The notes under the pieces: generated by a model
What the model was told of the DNA's origin: nothing
The model's database searches: none
Seen by the model: only the letters and a program-made list of their open reading frames with translations
In this document: in pieces, positions 28,601-37,015 of the stretch
Position numbering within the stretch: position 1 is the first letter of the stretch
How the letters are laid out: each line of letters starts with the position of its first letter
Made by a program: the position numbers and the translations under genes
Source: Flavobacterium nitrogenifigens
Lineage (GTDB): Bacteria > Bacteroidota > Bacteroidia > Flavobacteriales > Flavobacteriaceae
Direction of reading: 5' to 3'
Length of the DNA: 50,770 nucleotides
NCBI RefSeq assembly: GCF_003254565.1
Contig: NZ_QJRI01000157.1
Location: 1-50,770 of the forward strand

Positions 28601-30209
28601 CAGCAAAGAGTTTTTTCATCTCGTCTTGTGACTTGAAGTAGTATTCCTGATTTGGAAGTCCGTAGCGATAGCCACGTCCACGACCAATTGGTGTTGCCTG
28701 CTTTTCACCATCTTTTACACAAAGTAAAATATCGTGCGCATTGGCATCTTCTTTGTTTAAATAATAGGTATTGTTAGTCGCAATTAACTTTACATCGTGT
28801 TTTTTAGCAAACTCAATCAGGGTTTTGTTGACACGATTTTCGTCTTCCTGATTGTGGCGCATTACTTCCAGATAGAAATCTTCACCAAACTGTTCCTTCC
28901 ACCAAATCAATGCTTCCTCTGCTTGGTTTTCACCAATGTTCAAGATTTTACTCGGAATCTCTCCGTATAAATTCCCAGACAAAACCATGATATCACCTTT
29001 GTATTGCTCGACAATCTTTCGGTCAATCCTTGGAACATAATAAAATCCATCAGTATACGCAATCGAAGCCATTTTAGCCAAATTGTGATAACCTGCTTTA
29101 TTTTTAGCCATCAAAACAACTTGGTAGCCGTTGTCTTTTTTGCTTTTATCTAAATGATTTTCACAGATATTAAATTCACAACCTACAATTGGTTTTACTT
29201 CGGTTTCTGTTGGCTCTTCACCAGCTTCGACCAAAGCTTTATTTTTTCCAGAAGCCGCTTTATTGTGATTCATAACGGCGCTCACAAAATGGAAAGCTCC
29301 CATCATGTTTCCAGTATCAGTCATAGCAACGGCTGGCATTCCGTTTTTAGCAGCAGCTGCCACAATATTTCCAACACCAATAGTCGATTGAAGTACCGAA
29401 AACTGTGTATGATTGTGTAAATGTGCAAATTTTGCCGCTTTAAAATCGGCTTTGTCTTCTTCTGAAACAACATTTTGGGTGTCTTCTCCAGCTAAAGCTT
29501 TAAGCTGTTCTCTGATTTTATCAGAAGCCGCTTTTAAATTGATGTGTTTTAAACCAATAAGCTTAAATGGCTCTGGATTTCTTTCCTGAAAATCTTTGAA
29601 GTATTCTTTCGGAACGTCAAGTTCTTCTTTAGTAAAAACTTCTCTTCTAACCAATTCCAAGAAACAACGTGTAGTTGCCTCAACGTCGGCAGTTGCGTTG
29701 TGCGCTTCCGCGAAAGGCTGGTCGAAAAGATAGCTGTGTAATTCGGTCAAAGTCGGAAGTTTGAATTTTCCTCCACGACCTCCAGGAAGCTGTAATAATG
29801 AAGCAGTAACTTCGGTACAAGTATCCAAAACTGGAATCGAAGCCATAGTAGAATCTACTCCCATTCTATGGAATTCGGCTCCCATAATATTAACGTCGAA
29901 ACCTAAATTCTGACCAACAATATATTTGGTTTTGCCTAAAGCGATATTAAATTTCTCTAAAACTTCGGCCAAAGTGATTCCATCGGCTTCAGCCAATTCA
30001 GTCGAGATTCCGTGAATACGTTCAGCATCATACGGAATGTTAAATCCTTCTGGTTTTACCAAATAATCCTGATGTTCGACAAGCTGTCCCATTTCGTCAT
30101 GAAGCTGCCACGCAATTTGTATACAGCGAGGCCAGTTATCAGAATCGGTTATCGGGGCATCCCAGCGTTTTGGTAATCCGGTTGTTTCGGTATCGAATAT
30201 TAAATACAT
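25674..30209 (-). CDS. dnaE: DNA polymerase III alpha subunit with N-terminal proofreading exonuclease
   Basis: 1511 residues, the replicative polymerase. An epsilon-like DEDD 3'-5' exonuclease (about 1-190) starts with MYLIFDTETTG (Asp6, Glu8) and HNATADVEAT. Next is a PHP domain (from about 258, FAHLHNHTQFSVLQ). The C-family polymerase core follows, with catalytic aspartates in PDIDIDFDDEGRG and GPGRGSAAGS, then helix-hairpin-helix (GMGAIKGVGSGAVE) and an OB domain (LMFAGIINNVQHR). The C-terminal tail is acidic. The exonuclease fusion makes the protein about 350 residues longer than E. coli DnaE and is seen in other Flavobacteriia. Single gene. Confidence 0.97.
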   Translation of the reverse strand: MYLIFDTETTGLPKRWDAPITDSDNWPRCIQIAWQLHDEMGQLVEHQDYLVKPEGFNIPYDAERIHGISTELAEADGITLAEVLEKFNIALGKTKYIVGQNLGFDVNIMGAEFHRMGVDSTMASIPVLDTCTEVTASLLQLPGGRGGKFKLPTLTELHSYLFDQPFAEAHNATADVEATTRCFLELVRREVFTKEELDVPKEYFKDFQERNPEPFKLIGLKHINLKAASDKIREQLKALAGEDTQNVVSEEDKADFKAAKFAHLHNHTQFSVLQSTIGVGNIVAAAAKNGMPAVAMTDTGNMMGAFHFVSAVMNHNKAASGKNKALVEAGEEPTETEVKPIVGCEFNICENHLDKSKKDNGYQVVLMAKNKAGYHNLAKMASIAYTDGFYYVPRIDRKIVEQYKGDIMVLSGNLYGEIPSKILNIGENQAEEALIWWKEQFGEDFYLEVMRHNQEDENRVNKTLIEFAKKHDVKLIATNNTYYLNKEDANAHDILLCVKDGEKQATPIGRGRGYRYGLPNQEYYFKSQDEMKKLFADLPEAIINIQEIIDKVEGYSLYRDVLLPKFEIPDEFVDPEDEKDNGVRGENAYLRHLTMEGAKRRYGEITESIQERLDFELMTISNSGYPGYFLIVQDFIAEARNMDVSVGPGRGSAAGSAVAYCLGITNIDPIKYDLLFERFLNPDRVSMPDIDIDFDDEGRGRVMEYVINKYGQKQVAQIITYGKMATKSAIRDTARVLDLPLFEADRIAKLIPGMMPSKWNLARFISESEEEVKKALRSDEFDNVKELIAIANEDDLAGETIQQAKILEGSMRNTGIHACGVIITPSDITNYVPVTTAKDSDLYVTQFDNSVAESAGLLKMDFLGLKTLTLIKDTVKLVKYRTGIELNPDTFPIDDEETYALFQRGETVGIFQYESPGMQKYMKDLKPTVFGDLIAMNALYRPGPLEYIPSFVRRKNGDEEIKYDLDACAEYLSETYGITVYQEQVMLLSQSLAGFTKGEADVLRKAMGKKQKDVLDKMKPKFVEQAAAKGHDAKILEKIWKDWEAFASYAFNKSHSTCYAWIAYQTAYLKAHYPAEYMAAVLSNNMNDIKQVSFFMEECKRMGLQVLGPDVNESYYKFTVNDDYAVRFGMGAIKGVGSGAVETIVENRKDGRYKSIFDLAKRIDLRAANKKAIENLALAGGFDSFEGTTRAQYFHDDGDGITFYEKAMRYGSKFQENENSSQVSLFGETSEVQIAEPVVPPCEDWSTMEKLAKEKEVVGIYISGHPLDDFRFEMKYFCNSRLEALKSMNEYVGKNLMFAGIINNVQHRVAKNGKGWAAFNLEGYDESYEFKIFGEEYLKFRHFLIQNNFAFLKIMIKDGWVNHDTGKKSDPRMQFVEIRQLQDILEAFAKKLIVLLNIKDLHPEFIHKLSHLFNENKGDNSVTFEIMELEKIKKLVEVETPADFEAEDAVFEAENENEDSAMEDTKIQEVNEVEEIKVVTKLTMPSRRLKVRISTELLQELEKMQINFKLN

Positions 30210-30689
30210 AGAATTTTAAAAAGTCAAGTTTTAAAGCTCCAAATTTCATATCTTTCACATTGTAAACCATTGACAACATGAAACATAATAAAATGAGAAA
30301 TGAAAAATCGGAGGAATTCAAATTTACGCTTTTTTTAGAGAAATAAAGAAGCTAAAGTTGTTAACAAAAACGTTAATTAAAACTCCATGAATTCGATTCG
30401 TAAAAAAATTAAACACATAGAAACATAGATTCAAGTTTTCTAAAAAGATAATTAAAAAAATCTAGATTTTTACACATAGCTATGTGTTTTTAAAATAAGT
30501 GAAACGCCTTTGTAGACGAAGAAAAACCATGTTTCTATGTGTTTAAAACAATTAAACTCAAAACTTTTTAATCCAAAAACTCTAATTATTCATTTTGGAT
30601 ACTCATTGCACCAAAATGAACACTTTTAAACTGCAGTGTATTCTGAACTTTGCTTCATCAAATTATAACAATTAAAAAGAATAATAATT
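30210..30689. repeat. Divergent intergenic region with an ACACATAG palindrome
   Basis: 480 bp between dnaE and the SDR gene. AAACACATAGAAACAT (30411-30426) is exactly complementary to 30529-30544, and at the centre ACACATAGCTATGTGT (30472-30487) is a perfect palindrome of the same word. Thus three inverted copies of ACACATAG sit in 135 bp. I see no gene; promoters for the two divergent genes must lie on either side. Confidence 0.8.
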
Positions 30690-31493
30690 ATGAAAACAAT
30701 TTTTATCACAGGCGCATCATCAGGTTTAGGAAAAGCAACAGCAAAATTATTCCACGATCAAGGATGGAATGTAATTGCAACAATGAGAAATCCCGAAAAA
30801 GAAACTGAGCTTTCTCAATTAAAAAACATAACCCTTTTGCCTTTAGACGTTACCAATTATGATCAAATCCAAGCTACAGTTCAAAAAGCGCTTGAAATTA
30901 GTGACATTGATATCGTTTTTAACAATGCTGGTTATGGATTAATTGGCCCTTTAGAAAGTCTTTCCGATTCTCAAATCACCAAACAATTGGACACTAATTT
31001 ATTAGGAGTAATTCGCGTTACAAATGCATTTATTCCATATTTCAGAGAAAGAAAAACCGGCTCATTTATTTCAACAACTTCCATTGGCGGATTGATCTCT
31101 TTCCCTTTAGGATCAATCTATCACGCAACAAAATGGGGACTGGAAGGCTGGAGCGAAAGTATGGCTTACGAATTAAATCCGTTTGGAATAAACATTAAAA
31201 CCGTTTCTCCTGGAGCAATTAAAACAGAGTTCCTTCACGGTTCGCTTGATACAAGCACTTTGCCAGAGTATGAAACAATGACCAATAAAATGTTTGGAAA
31301 CGTTGACACCATGTTTGAAATGGCCTCAACTCCTGAGCAAATTGCCAATGTTGTTTACGAAGCTGCTACGGATGGAAAAAACCAATTAAGATACGTTGCC
31401 GGTGAAGATGCAAAAGCACTTTACAAACAAAGACTAGAAGTTGGGGACGAAGTTTTTCGTTCTGAATTTGGTAAACAATTTTTTGGGGAATAA
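30690..31493 (+). CDS. Short-chain dehydrogenase/reductase
   Basis: 267 residues of the classical SDR family. The cofactor motif TGASSGLG is at 7-14, NNAGYG near 86-91, and the active site has Ser in STTSIGG and Tyr/Lys in YHATKWGLEGW. The substrate cannot be named. An AraC regulator follows 77 bp downstream on the same strand, past a hairpin, a pairing often seen when the regulator controls the enzyme. Confidence 0.93.
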   Translation: MKTIFITGASSGLGKATAKLFHDQGWNVIATMRNPEKETELSQLKNITLLPLDVTNYDQIQATVQKALEISDIDIVFNNAGYGLIGPLESLSDSQITKQLDTNLLGVIRVTNAFIPYFRERKTGSFISTTSIGGLISFPLGSIYHATKWGLEGWSESMAYELNPFGINIKTVSPGAIKTEFLHGSLDTSTLPEYETMTNKMFGNVDTMFEMASTPEQIANVVYEAATDGKNQLRYVAGEDAKALYKQRLEVGDEVFRSEFGKQFFGE

Positions 31494-31504
31494 TTCATTT
31501 CAAA

Positions 31505-31550
31505 CTAATACCGTTCAGGTTTCAAGAAGCCGAACGGTATTAGTCTTTTA
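31505..31550 (+). terminator. Hairpin between SDR and AraC genes
   Basis: CTAATACCGTTC (31505-31516) pairs with GAACGGTATTAG (31532-31543), followed by TCTTTTAAATTTT. The T-run is broken, so termination may be partial. Confidence 0.65.
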
Positions 31551-31570
31551 AATTTTCATACTTTTATATC

Positions 31571-32491
31571 ATGGAAAAGAAAAACAATAATCCAGCAAAA
31601 ATCTCTTCTATTTCACAGTTTCATAACCTGCTTCGACTACCAAAACCACTTCATCCGATGGTGAGTTTGGTAGACAATACGCAGTTGGTTATCAACGAAG
31701 ATTTAGCGAATCACGCCTTTTTGCTTGATTTTTATAAGATCTCTTATAAATTTTCTACCAAAGGAAAAATGGGCTACGGTCAAGGCTATTATGATTTCAA
31801 TGAAGGCGGACTCATGTTTGCTTCCCCAACTCAGTTAATTTTTACTGAAAACGAAGAAGGCGTTGAATATGGCGGTTATACACTTTTATTTCATCCAGAT
31901 TTTATTCGAAATTATCCTTTAGGAAAAAGCATCAAAAAATATGGCTTCTTTTCTTATGACACCAATGAAGCGTTGCATCTTTCTGATAGTGAAAAAACAA
32001 TTATTATCGGATTATTACAAAGTATCGACAATGAACTCAAAACCGCAATTGACGAAATGAGTCAGGATGTAATTGTTTCTTATATCGATGTTTTGCTGAA
32101 CTACAGCAATCGTTTTTACAAGCGCCAATTCATTACCAGAAAAACCATCAGTAACGATTTATTATTAAAAGTCGAAGAAACTCTGGATAACTATATCAGT
32201 AATTCAGAAACCTTAAAAAGAGGATTGCCAACAGTAGAATTTCTAGCTTCGCAGATTAACGTTTCAAGTCATTATCTCAGTGATATGCTTCGTAATTTAA
32301 CTGGATTAAATGCGCAACAGCATATTCATTCGAAATTAATAGAAAAATCAAAAGATTTCCTGATTACTACTAATCTTTCAGTAGCTGAAATTGCTTATCA
32401 ATTAGGTTTTGAATATCCGCAATCATTTAGTAAATTATTCAAAAAGAAAACCAATCTTACTCCATTAGAATTTAAAAATTCATTGAACTAA
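31571..32491 (+). CDS. AraC family transcriptional regulator
   Basis: 306 residues. The N-terminal part (about 1-190) is a ligand-sensing cupin-like domain. The C-terminal part (about 205-306) is the double helix-turn-helix of AraC, with FLASQINVSSHYLSDMLRNL and the signature VAEIAYQLGFEYPQSFSKLF followed by P-x-E-F. It probably controls the SDR gene just upstream, or stress or detoxification genes elsewhere; no effector can be named. Confidence 0.93.
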   Translation: MEKKNNNPAKISSISQFHNLLRLPKPLHPMVSLVDNTQLVINEDLANHAFLLDFYKISYKFSTKGKMGYGQGYYDFNEGGLMFASPTQLIFTENEEGVEYGGYTLLFHPDFIRNYPLGKSIKKYGFFSYDTNEALHLSDSEKTIIIGLLQSIDNELKTAIDEMSQDVIVSYIDVLLNYSNRFYKRQFITRKTISNDLLLKVEETLDNYISNSETLKRGLPTVEFLASQINVSSHYLSDMLRNLTGLNAQQHIHSKLIEKSKDFLITTNLSVAEIAYQLGFEYPQSFSKLFKKKTNLTPLEFKNSLN

Positions 32492-32914
32492 TTTTTAAAA
32501 ATACTACTCTCAAAAAATCAATTTCTGTCTCAAAAAATCATAAAATTTCATAAAAATACACTTCTTGGATGTCGTAGTATTTTGATATTTTATTGAATCT
32601 AAATAATACCCGAAAAACACCTTAAAAAGCTTTAAAAAACCCAAAAAGCACACTTTTTGCGAAGAAATCAAAACTAACAATTATTACTATTTTTATTCAT
32701 TTTGTTAGATTTTTTCAAACAAATTCTTATATTTTATATTGATTTTGAGATAAATTTGCAAACTATTAAAACAAAAAACAATCGGGTAAAATTAAAGCCA
32801 AAAAAGAAAAGCTAAATCTGTTTCGTAATCATTTTTCTTTCAAATTTTAGTCTACAAAAGCCATTTGGCAATTTGTAAATTAGTTTGGGTATCGTATATA
32901 ATGAAATATTGAAA
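32492..32914. other. AT-rich region upstream of the leu promoter
   Basis: No gene seen. A second TAnnTTTG match (TAAATTTG, 32751-32758) has no TTG at the right distance. Several runs of A and CAAAAA are present. The spacing leaves room for regulator sites, none of which I can name. Confidence 0.5.
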
Positions 32915-32944
32915 TTGACGCTTTTTTATCTTTTTTTACTTTTG
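32915..32944 (+). promoter_or_regulatory. Bacteroidota promoter of the leu operon
   Basis: TTG at 32915-32917, exactly 19 bp, then TACTTTTG at 32937-32944. This is a full match to the consensus layout. The transcript should start near 32950, just before the leader peptide ATG at 32958. Confidence 0.8.
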
Positions 32945-32957
32945 TTTTGCTATTATA

Positions 32958-32984
32958 ATGAACAGGAAATTGCTGTGGTTATAG
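32958..32984 (+). CDS. Candidate leucine leader peptide MNRKLLWL
   Basis: An 8-codon frame between the promoter and leuC. It ends in Leu-Leu-Trp-Leu-stop, using TTG, CTG and TTA for Leu. It would be the first frame on the mRNA, starting about 8 nt from the 5' end, and stops 25 nt before the leuC ATG. No terminator hairpin fits between it and leuC. If real, leucyl-tRNA shortage would slow the ribosome just ahead of the leuC start; that mechanism is inference. Confidence 0.5.
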   Translation: MNRKLLWL

Positions 32985-33009
32985 AAATTACAATTAAAAA
33001 AAATAAAAA

Positions 33010-34404
33010 ATGAGTAAGACATTATTTGACAAAGTATGGGATTCACATGTTGTGCGTAAAATTGAAGATGGACCAGATGTGTTTTTTATTGACCGCCATT
33101 TCATTCATGAAGTTACGAGTCCTGTTGCTTTTTTAGGATTAAAATCAAGAGGCGTTAACGTATTATATCCGGAACGTACTTTTGCAACTGCCGACCACAA
33201 TACACCAACCATAAACCAACATTTACCAGTTCAAGATCCGCTTTCTGCAAACCAGCTTAAAGCTCTTGAAGACAATGCAAACGAATACGGAATTTCGCAC
33301 TGGGGATTAGGGCACCAAAAAAATGGAATTGTACACGTAGTAGGTCCTGAAAACGGAATTACTTTGCCAGGTGCTACTATTGTATGTGGAGATTCGCATA
33401 CGTCTACTCACGGTGCCTTTGGAGCTATCGCTTTTGGTATCGGAACATCTGAGGTTGAAATGGTGCTTTCTACTCAATGTATTATGCAGCCTAAACCAAA
33501 GAAAATGCGTATTAACGTAAACGGACAACTAAGTAAAGGAGTTGGACCAAAAGACGTTGCGCTTTATATTATTGCTCAGTTAACTACTTCTGGAGGAACA
33601 GGATATTTTGTTGAATATGCTGGTGATGTTTTTGAAAACATGACTATGGAAGGCCGTATGACAGTTTGTAACCTAAGTATCGAAATGGGTGCTCGTGGAG
33701 GAATGATCGCTCCTGACCAAACAACTTTCGATTTCCTTGAAGGAAGACTTTACGCTCCAAAAGGCGAAGCTTGGACAAAAGCTGTTGAATACTGGAAAAC
33801 TCTTAAAACTGATGCTGATGCTGTATTTGATGCTGAATTAAACATTAAAGCGGAAGACATCGAACCAATGATTACTTATGGTACAAACCCTGGAATGGGA
33901 ATTGGTATCACAAAACATATTCCGAATGCTAAAGAAGTTGAAGGTGGTGAGGAAACTTACAAAAAGTCTTTAGCTTATATGGGCTTCAACGAAGATGACG
34001 TAATGATTGGAAAACAAATCGACTACGTTTTCTTAGGAAGCTGTACAAACGGTCGTATTGAAGATTTTAGAGCTTTTGCTGAAATTGTAAAAGGAAGAAA
34101 AAAAGCAGATAATGTTACGGCTTGGTTAGTTCCGGGTTCTCACGTTGTTGAAGCTCAAATTAAGGAAGAAGGAATTTTAGATATTTTGACTGAAGCTGGT
34201 TTCGTATTACGTCAGCCAGGTTGTTCTGCTTGTTTAGCAATGAACGATGATAAAGTTCCTGCTGGAAAATATGCAGTTAGTACTTCAAACAGAAACTTTG
34301 AAGGCCGTCAAGGTCCTGGTTCTAGAACGCTTTTAGCAAGTCCAATTATGGCTGCTGCAGCTGCAGTGACAGGAAAATTGACAGATCCGAGAGAATTATT
34401 CTAA
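33010..34404 (+). CDS. leuC: 3-isopropylmalate dehydratase large subunit
   Basis: 464 residues of the aconitase family. With LeuD it isomerises 2- to 3-isopropylmalate in leucine synthesis. The 4Fe-4S cluster ligands are in [13 protein letters not shown] and [11 protein letters not shown]; substrate residues appear in [14 protein letters not shown] and [17 protein letters not shown]. Length is normal. First structural gene of leuC-leuD-leuA-leuB, behind a good promoter and a possible Leu leader. Confidence 0.98.
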   Translation: MSKTLFDKVWDSHVVRKIEDGPDVFFIDRHFIHEVTSPVAFLGLKSRGVNVLYPERTFATADHNTPTINQHLPVQDPLSANQLKALEDNANEYGISHWGLGHQKNGIVHVVGPENGITLPGATIVCGDSHTSTHGAFGAIAFGIGTSEVEMVLSTQCIMQPKPKKMRINVNGQLSKGVGPKDVALYIIAQLTTSGGTGYFVEYAGDVFENMTMEGRMTVCNLSIEMGARGGMIAPDQTTFDFLEGRLYAPKGEAWTKAVEYWKTLKTDADAVFDAELNIKAEDIEPMITYGTNPGMGIGITKHIPNAKEVEGGEETYKKSLAYMGFNEDDVMIGKQIDYVFLGSCTNGRIEDFRAFAEIVKGRKKADNVTAWLVPGSHVVEAQIKEEGILDILTEAGFVLRQPGCSACLAMNDDKVPAGKYAVSTSNRNFEGRQGPGSRTLLASPIMAAAAAVTGKLTDPRELF

Positions 34405-34410
34405 TTCTCG

Positions 34411-34490
34411 CTGTAAGCTTTAAGCAATAAGCTTTAAGCAAAAAACACAATACATAATACAACCCTGTAGGAAAAGCCTAAAGCTTACAG
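34411..34490. repeat. Palindrome in the leuC-leuD gap (CTGTAAGCTTTAAGC)
   Basis: CTGTAAGCTTTAAGC (34411-34425) pairs with GCCTAAAGCTTACAG (34476-34490), 14 of 15 positions. A second AAGCTTTAAGC and a CCTACAGCC follow as partial extra copies. No T-run, so the operon should be read through. Confidence 0.8.
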
Positions 34491-34516
34491 CCTACAGCCT
34501 AAAGAAAAAGAAAAAA

Positions 34517-35113
34517 ATGGCATACGATAAATTTAATATACTTACAAGCAGCGGTGTACCGTTGCCAATTGAGAACGTAGATACAGATCAAATCATCCCA
34601 GCTCGTTTCTTGAAAGCTACAAAACGTGAAGGTTTTGGAGACAATCTTTTTAGAGACTGGAGATACAACGGAGATGATACTCCAAAATCAGATTTCGTTT
34701 TAAACAACCCAACTTACAGTGGAAAAATCTTGGTTGGAGGAAAAAACTTCGGTTCAGGATCTTCTAGAGAGCACGCTGCTTGGGCAGTTTATGATTACGG
34801 ATTCCGCGCTGTAGTTTCTAGTTTCTTTGCAGATATCTTCAAAGGAAACTGTTTAAATATTGGTGTTTTGCCAGTACAAATCAGTCCAGAATTTTTAGCT
34901 AATATTTTCAAAGCTATTGAAGCTGATCCAAAAACAGAATTAGAAATCAATCTTCCTGACCAAACTATTACTTTATTGTCAACTGGCGAGCAAGAATCTT
35001 TTGCTATCAACGGATACAAAAAGAATAATATGATTAATGGTTTTGACGACATTGATTATTTACAAGATATGAAGGAAGATATTAAAGCTTTCGCTGATAA
35101 ACTTCCGTACTAA
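34517..35113 (+). CDS. leuD: 3-isopropylmalate dehydratase small subunit
   Basis: 198 residues, the partner of LeuC that carries the mobile substrate-binding domain. Visible motifs are [13 protein letters not shown] and the swivel signature [23 protein letters not shown]. Length is typical. It follows leuC after a 112-bp gap that holds a palindromic repeat. Confidence 0.98.
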   Translation: MAYDKFNILTSSGVPLPIENVDTDQIIPARFLKATKREGFGDNLFRDWRYNGDDTPKSDFVLNNPTYSGKILVGGKNFGSGSSREHAAWAVYDYGFRAVVSSFFADIFKGNCLNIGVLPVQISPEFLANIFKAIEADPKTELEINLPDQTITLLSTGEQESFAINGYKKNNMINGFDDIDYLQDMKEDIKAFADKLPY

Positions 35114-35135
35114 TAGAAATATCATTCAGTCTATT

Positions 35136-35170
35136 AGACCCGGCAGGCTTCAAAAACCAGTCGGGTCTTT
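35136..35170 (+). terminator. Terminator-like hairpin after leuD
   Basis: AGACCCG (35137-35143) pairs with CGGGTCT (35162-35168), then TTCTAG. The T-run is weak, so it may only lower transcription of leuA and leuB. Confidence 0.5.
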
Positions 35171-35196
35171 CTAGAATATAGAACGCGGATAAAACA

Positions 35197-35290
35197 GATT
35201 TGCTATCGCAAAGACGCGGAAAAAAAACAGATTTTTATTTTTTACTAAAATTAAAATCCGCGTTAATCTGCGTCTTTGCGATAGCAAATC
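35197..35290. repeat. Perfect 21-bp inverted repeat in the leuD-leuA gap
   Basis: The 21 bases 35197-35217 (core TTTGCTATCGCAAAGACGC) are exactly complementary to 35270-35290, with inner arms TTTTTA/TAAAA. The word CGCAAAGACGC also occurs in the 20.7 kb palindrome. Confidence 0.85.
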
Positions 35291-35334
35291 CGTAAAATCT
35301 GCGTCAAATTACATCAGAAATATAGAATATCAAT

Positions 35335-36855
35335 ATGGAAAAAAGAAAAATTGAAATAATGGATACGACGCTTCGTGATGGTGAACAAACCTCCGGAGTT
35401 TCATTTTCTGCTGCAGAAAAACTGACCATTGCACAATTGTTGTTGGAGGAATTAAATATTGATAGAATCGAAATTGCTTCTGCACGCGTGAGCGAAGGAG
35501 AATTTCAGGCTGTAAAAGGCATTACTTCATGGGCTGAAGAAAAAGGATACATTAACAGAATTGAAGTTCTTACGTTTGTTGACGGAGGTGTTTCAATCGA
35601 TTGGATGAAAAAAGCGGGTGCCAAAGTGCAGAATTTATTGACCAAAGGCTCAATGAATCACTTAACGCACCAGTTAAAAAAAACTCCAGAACAGCATTTT
35701 TCTGAAATCGCTCAAATCATTGCTTTAGCCAAAGAAAATAATATTGAAACCAATGTTTATCTGGAAGACTGGAGCAACGGAATGCGAAATTCTCCTGAAT
35801 ATGTGTTCCAATTTCTGGATTTCTTAGCAACACAGCCAATTAAAAGAGTTTTACTTCCTGATACTTTAGGCGTTTTAATTCCGTCTTTAACTTTTGAATT
35901 CATTTCGAAAATTAGAGCAAAATACCCAAACATTCATTTTGATTTCCACGCTCATAACGATTACGATTTAAGCGTTGCCAACGTTATGGAAGCGATAAAA
36001 GCCGGAATCAACGGACTTCACGTAACGGTAAACGGAATGGGAGAACGTGCTGGAAATGCGCCACTTGAAAGTACTGTTGCTGTTATCAATGATTATCTGC
36101 CAGAAGTAAATATTGGCATTAAAGAAACTTCGTTGTATTCTGTAAGTAAGCTGGTTGAAACTTTTACAGGTTATAGAATTCCTGCAAACAAACCAATTGT
36201 AGGTGATAACGTTTTTACTCAAACTGCCGGAATTCACGCCGACGGAGACAACAAAAACAATCTTTATTTTAATGATCTTCTTCCAGAACGTTTTGGAAGG
36301 AAACGTAAATATGCTCTAGGAAAAACTTCTGGAAAAGCCAATATCGAAAAAAATCTTCAGGAATTAGGTTTAAAACTAAATAACGAAGATTTGAAATTGG
36401 TTACCCAAAGAATTATCGAATTGGGCGACAAAAAAGAAACCGTAACTAAAGAAGACCTTCCGTATATCATTTCAGATGTTTTGGACAGTCATACTTACGA
36501 AGAAAAAATTACTATAAATTCTTATATGCTGGTTCATTCTAAAGGAATGCGCCCATCTACGACTTTATCTTTAAATTTAAACGGAGAAATAATCGAAGAA
36601 AATGCACAGGGAGACGGTCAATTTGATGCTTTTATGAATGCCTTATCTAAAATTTACAAAAGCAAAAAACTTACACTTCCAAAATTGATTGATTATGCCG
36701 TGAGAATCCCACCAGGAAGTAGTTCTGACGCGTTGTGCGAAACCATTATTACATGGGTCAACAACGGAAAAGAATTCAAAACCCGTGGATTAGACTCAGA
36801 TCAAACTGTTGCAGCGATTATTGCAACGCAGAAAATGCTAAATATAATTACTTAA
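35335..36855 (+). CDS. leuA: 2-isopropylmalate synthase (LeuA family)
   Basis: 506 residues. Condenses acetyl-CoA with 2-oxoisovalerate, the committed step of leucine synthesis. The catalytic TIM barrel shows DTTLRDGEQTSGVSFS and the metal site HAHNDYDLSVAN; a C-terminal LeuA regulatory domain (about 385-506) binds leucine for feedback control. The sequence belongs to the divergent LeuA/citramalate-synthase branch, so citramalate synthase activity cannot be ruled out, but its place among leuC, leuD and leuB favours 2-isopropylmalate synthase. Confidence 0.9.
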   Translation: MEKRKIEIMDTTLRDGEQTSGVSFSAAEKLTIAQLLLEELNIDRIEIASARVSEGEFQAVKGITSWAEEKGYINRIEVLTFVDGGVSIDWMKKAGAKVQNLLTKGSMNHLTHQLKKTPEQHFSEIAQIIALAKENNIETNVYLEDWSNGMRNSPEYVFQFLDFLATQPIKRVLLPDTLGVLIPSLTFEFISKIRAKYPNIHFDFHAHNDYDLSVANVMEAIKAGINGLHVTVNGMGERAGNAPLESTVAVINDYLPEVNIGIKETSLYSVSKLVETFTGYRIPANKPIVGDNVFTQTAGIHADGDNKNNLYFNDLLPERFGRKRKYALGKTSGKANIEKNLQELGLKLNNEDLKLVTQRIIELGDKKETVTKEDLPYIISDVLDSHTYEEKITINSYMLVHSKGMRPSTTLSLNLNGEIIEENAQGDGQFDAFMNALSKIYKSKKLTLPKLIDYAVRIPPGSSSDALCETIITWVNNGKEFKTRGLDSDQTVAAIIATQKMLNIIT

Positions 36856-36857
36856 GG

Positions 36858-37010
36858 TGCTAAGAGACTAAGGTTCTGAGGTTCTAAGATTTTTCTTTAA
36901 CCTTAGAACCTTAGCAACTCAGAACCTTAGAGCCTTTTAAAAAAACTAAGCCACTAAGAAGAAAAACTTAGAGCCTTAGCAACTCAGAACCTTAGAACCT
37001 TTTAAAAAAT
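36858..37010. repeat. CTAAGGTTCTGAG palindromes in the leuA-leuB gap
   Basis: CTAAGGTTCTGAG and GGTTCTAAG near 36874-36890 pair with the reverse words CTTAGAACC and CTCAGAACCTTAG near 36902-36930; a second set of the reverse words lies near 36966-37003. The 160-bp gap consists almost wholly of these words. Confidence 0.8.
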
Positions 37011-37015
37011 ATAGA

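Noticed and set aside
32751..32758. TAAATTTG as a second promoter for leuC
   Set aside because: No TTG at 17-23 bp upstream, and a full promoter match lies closer to the gene.
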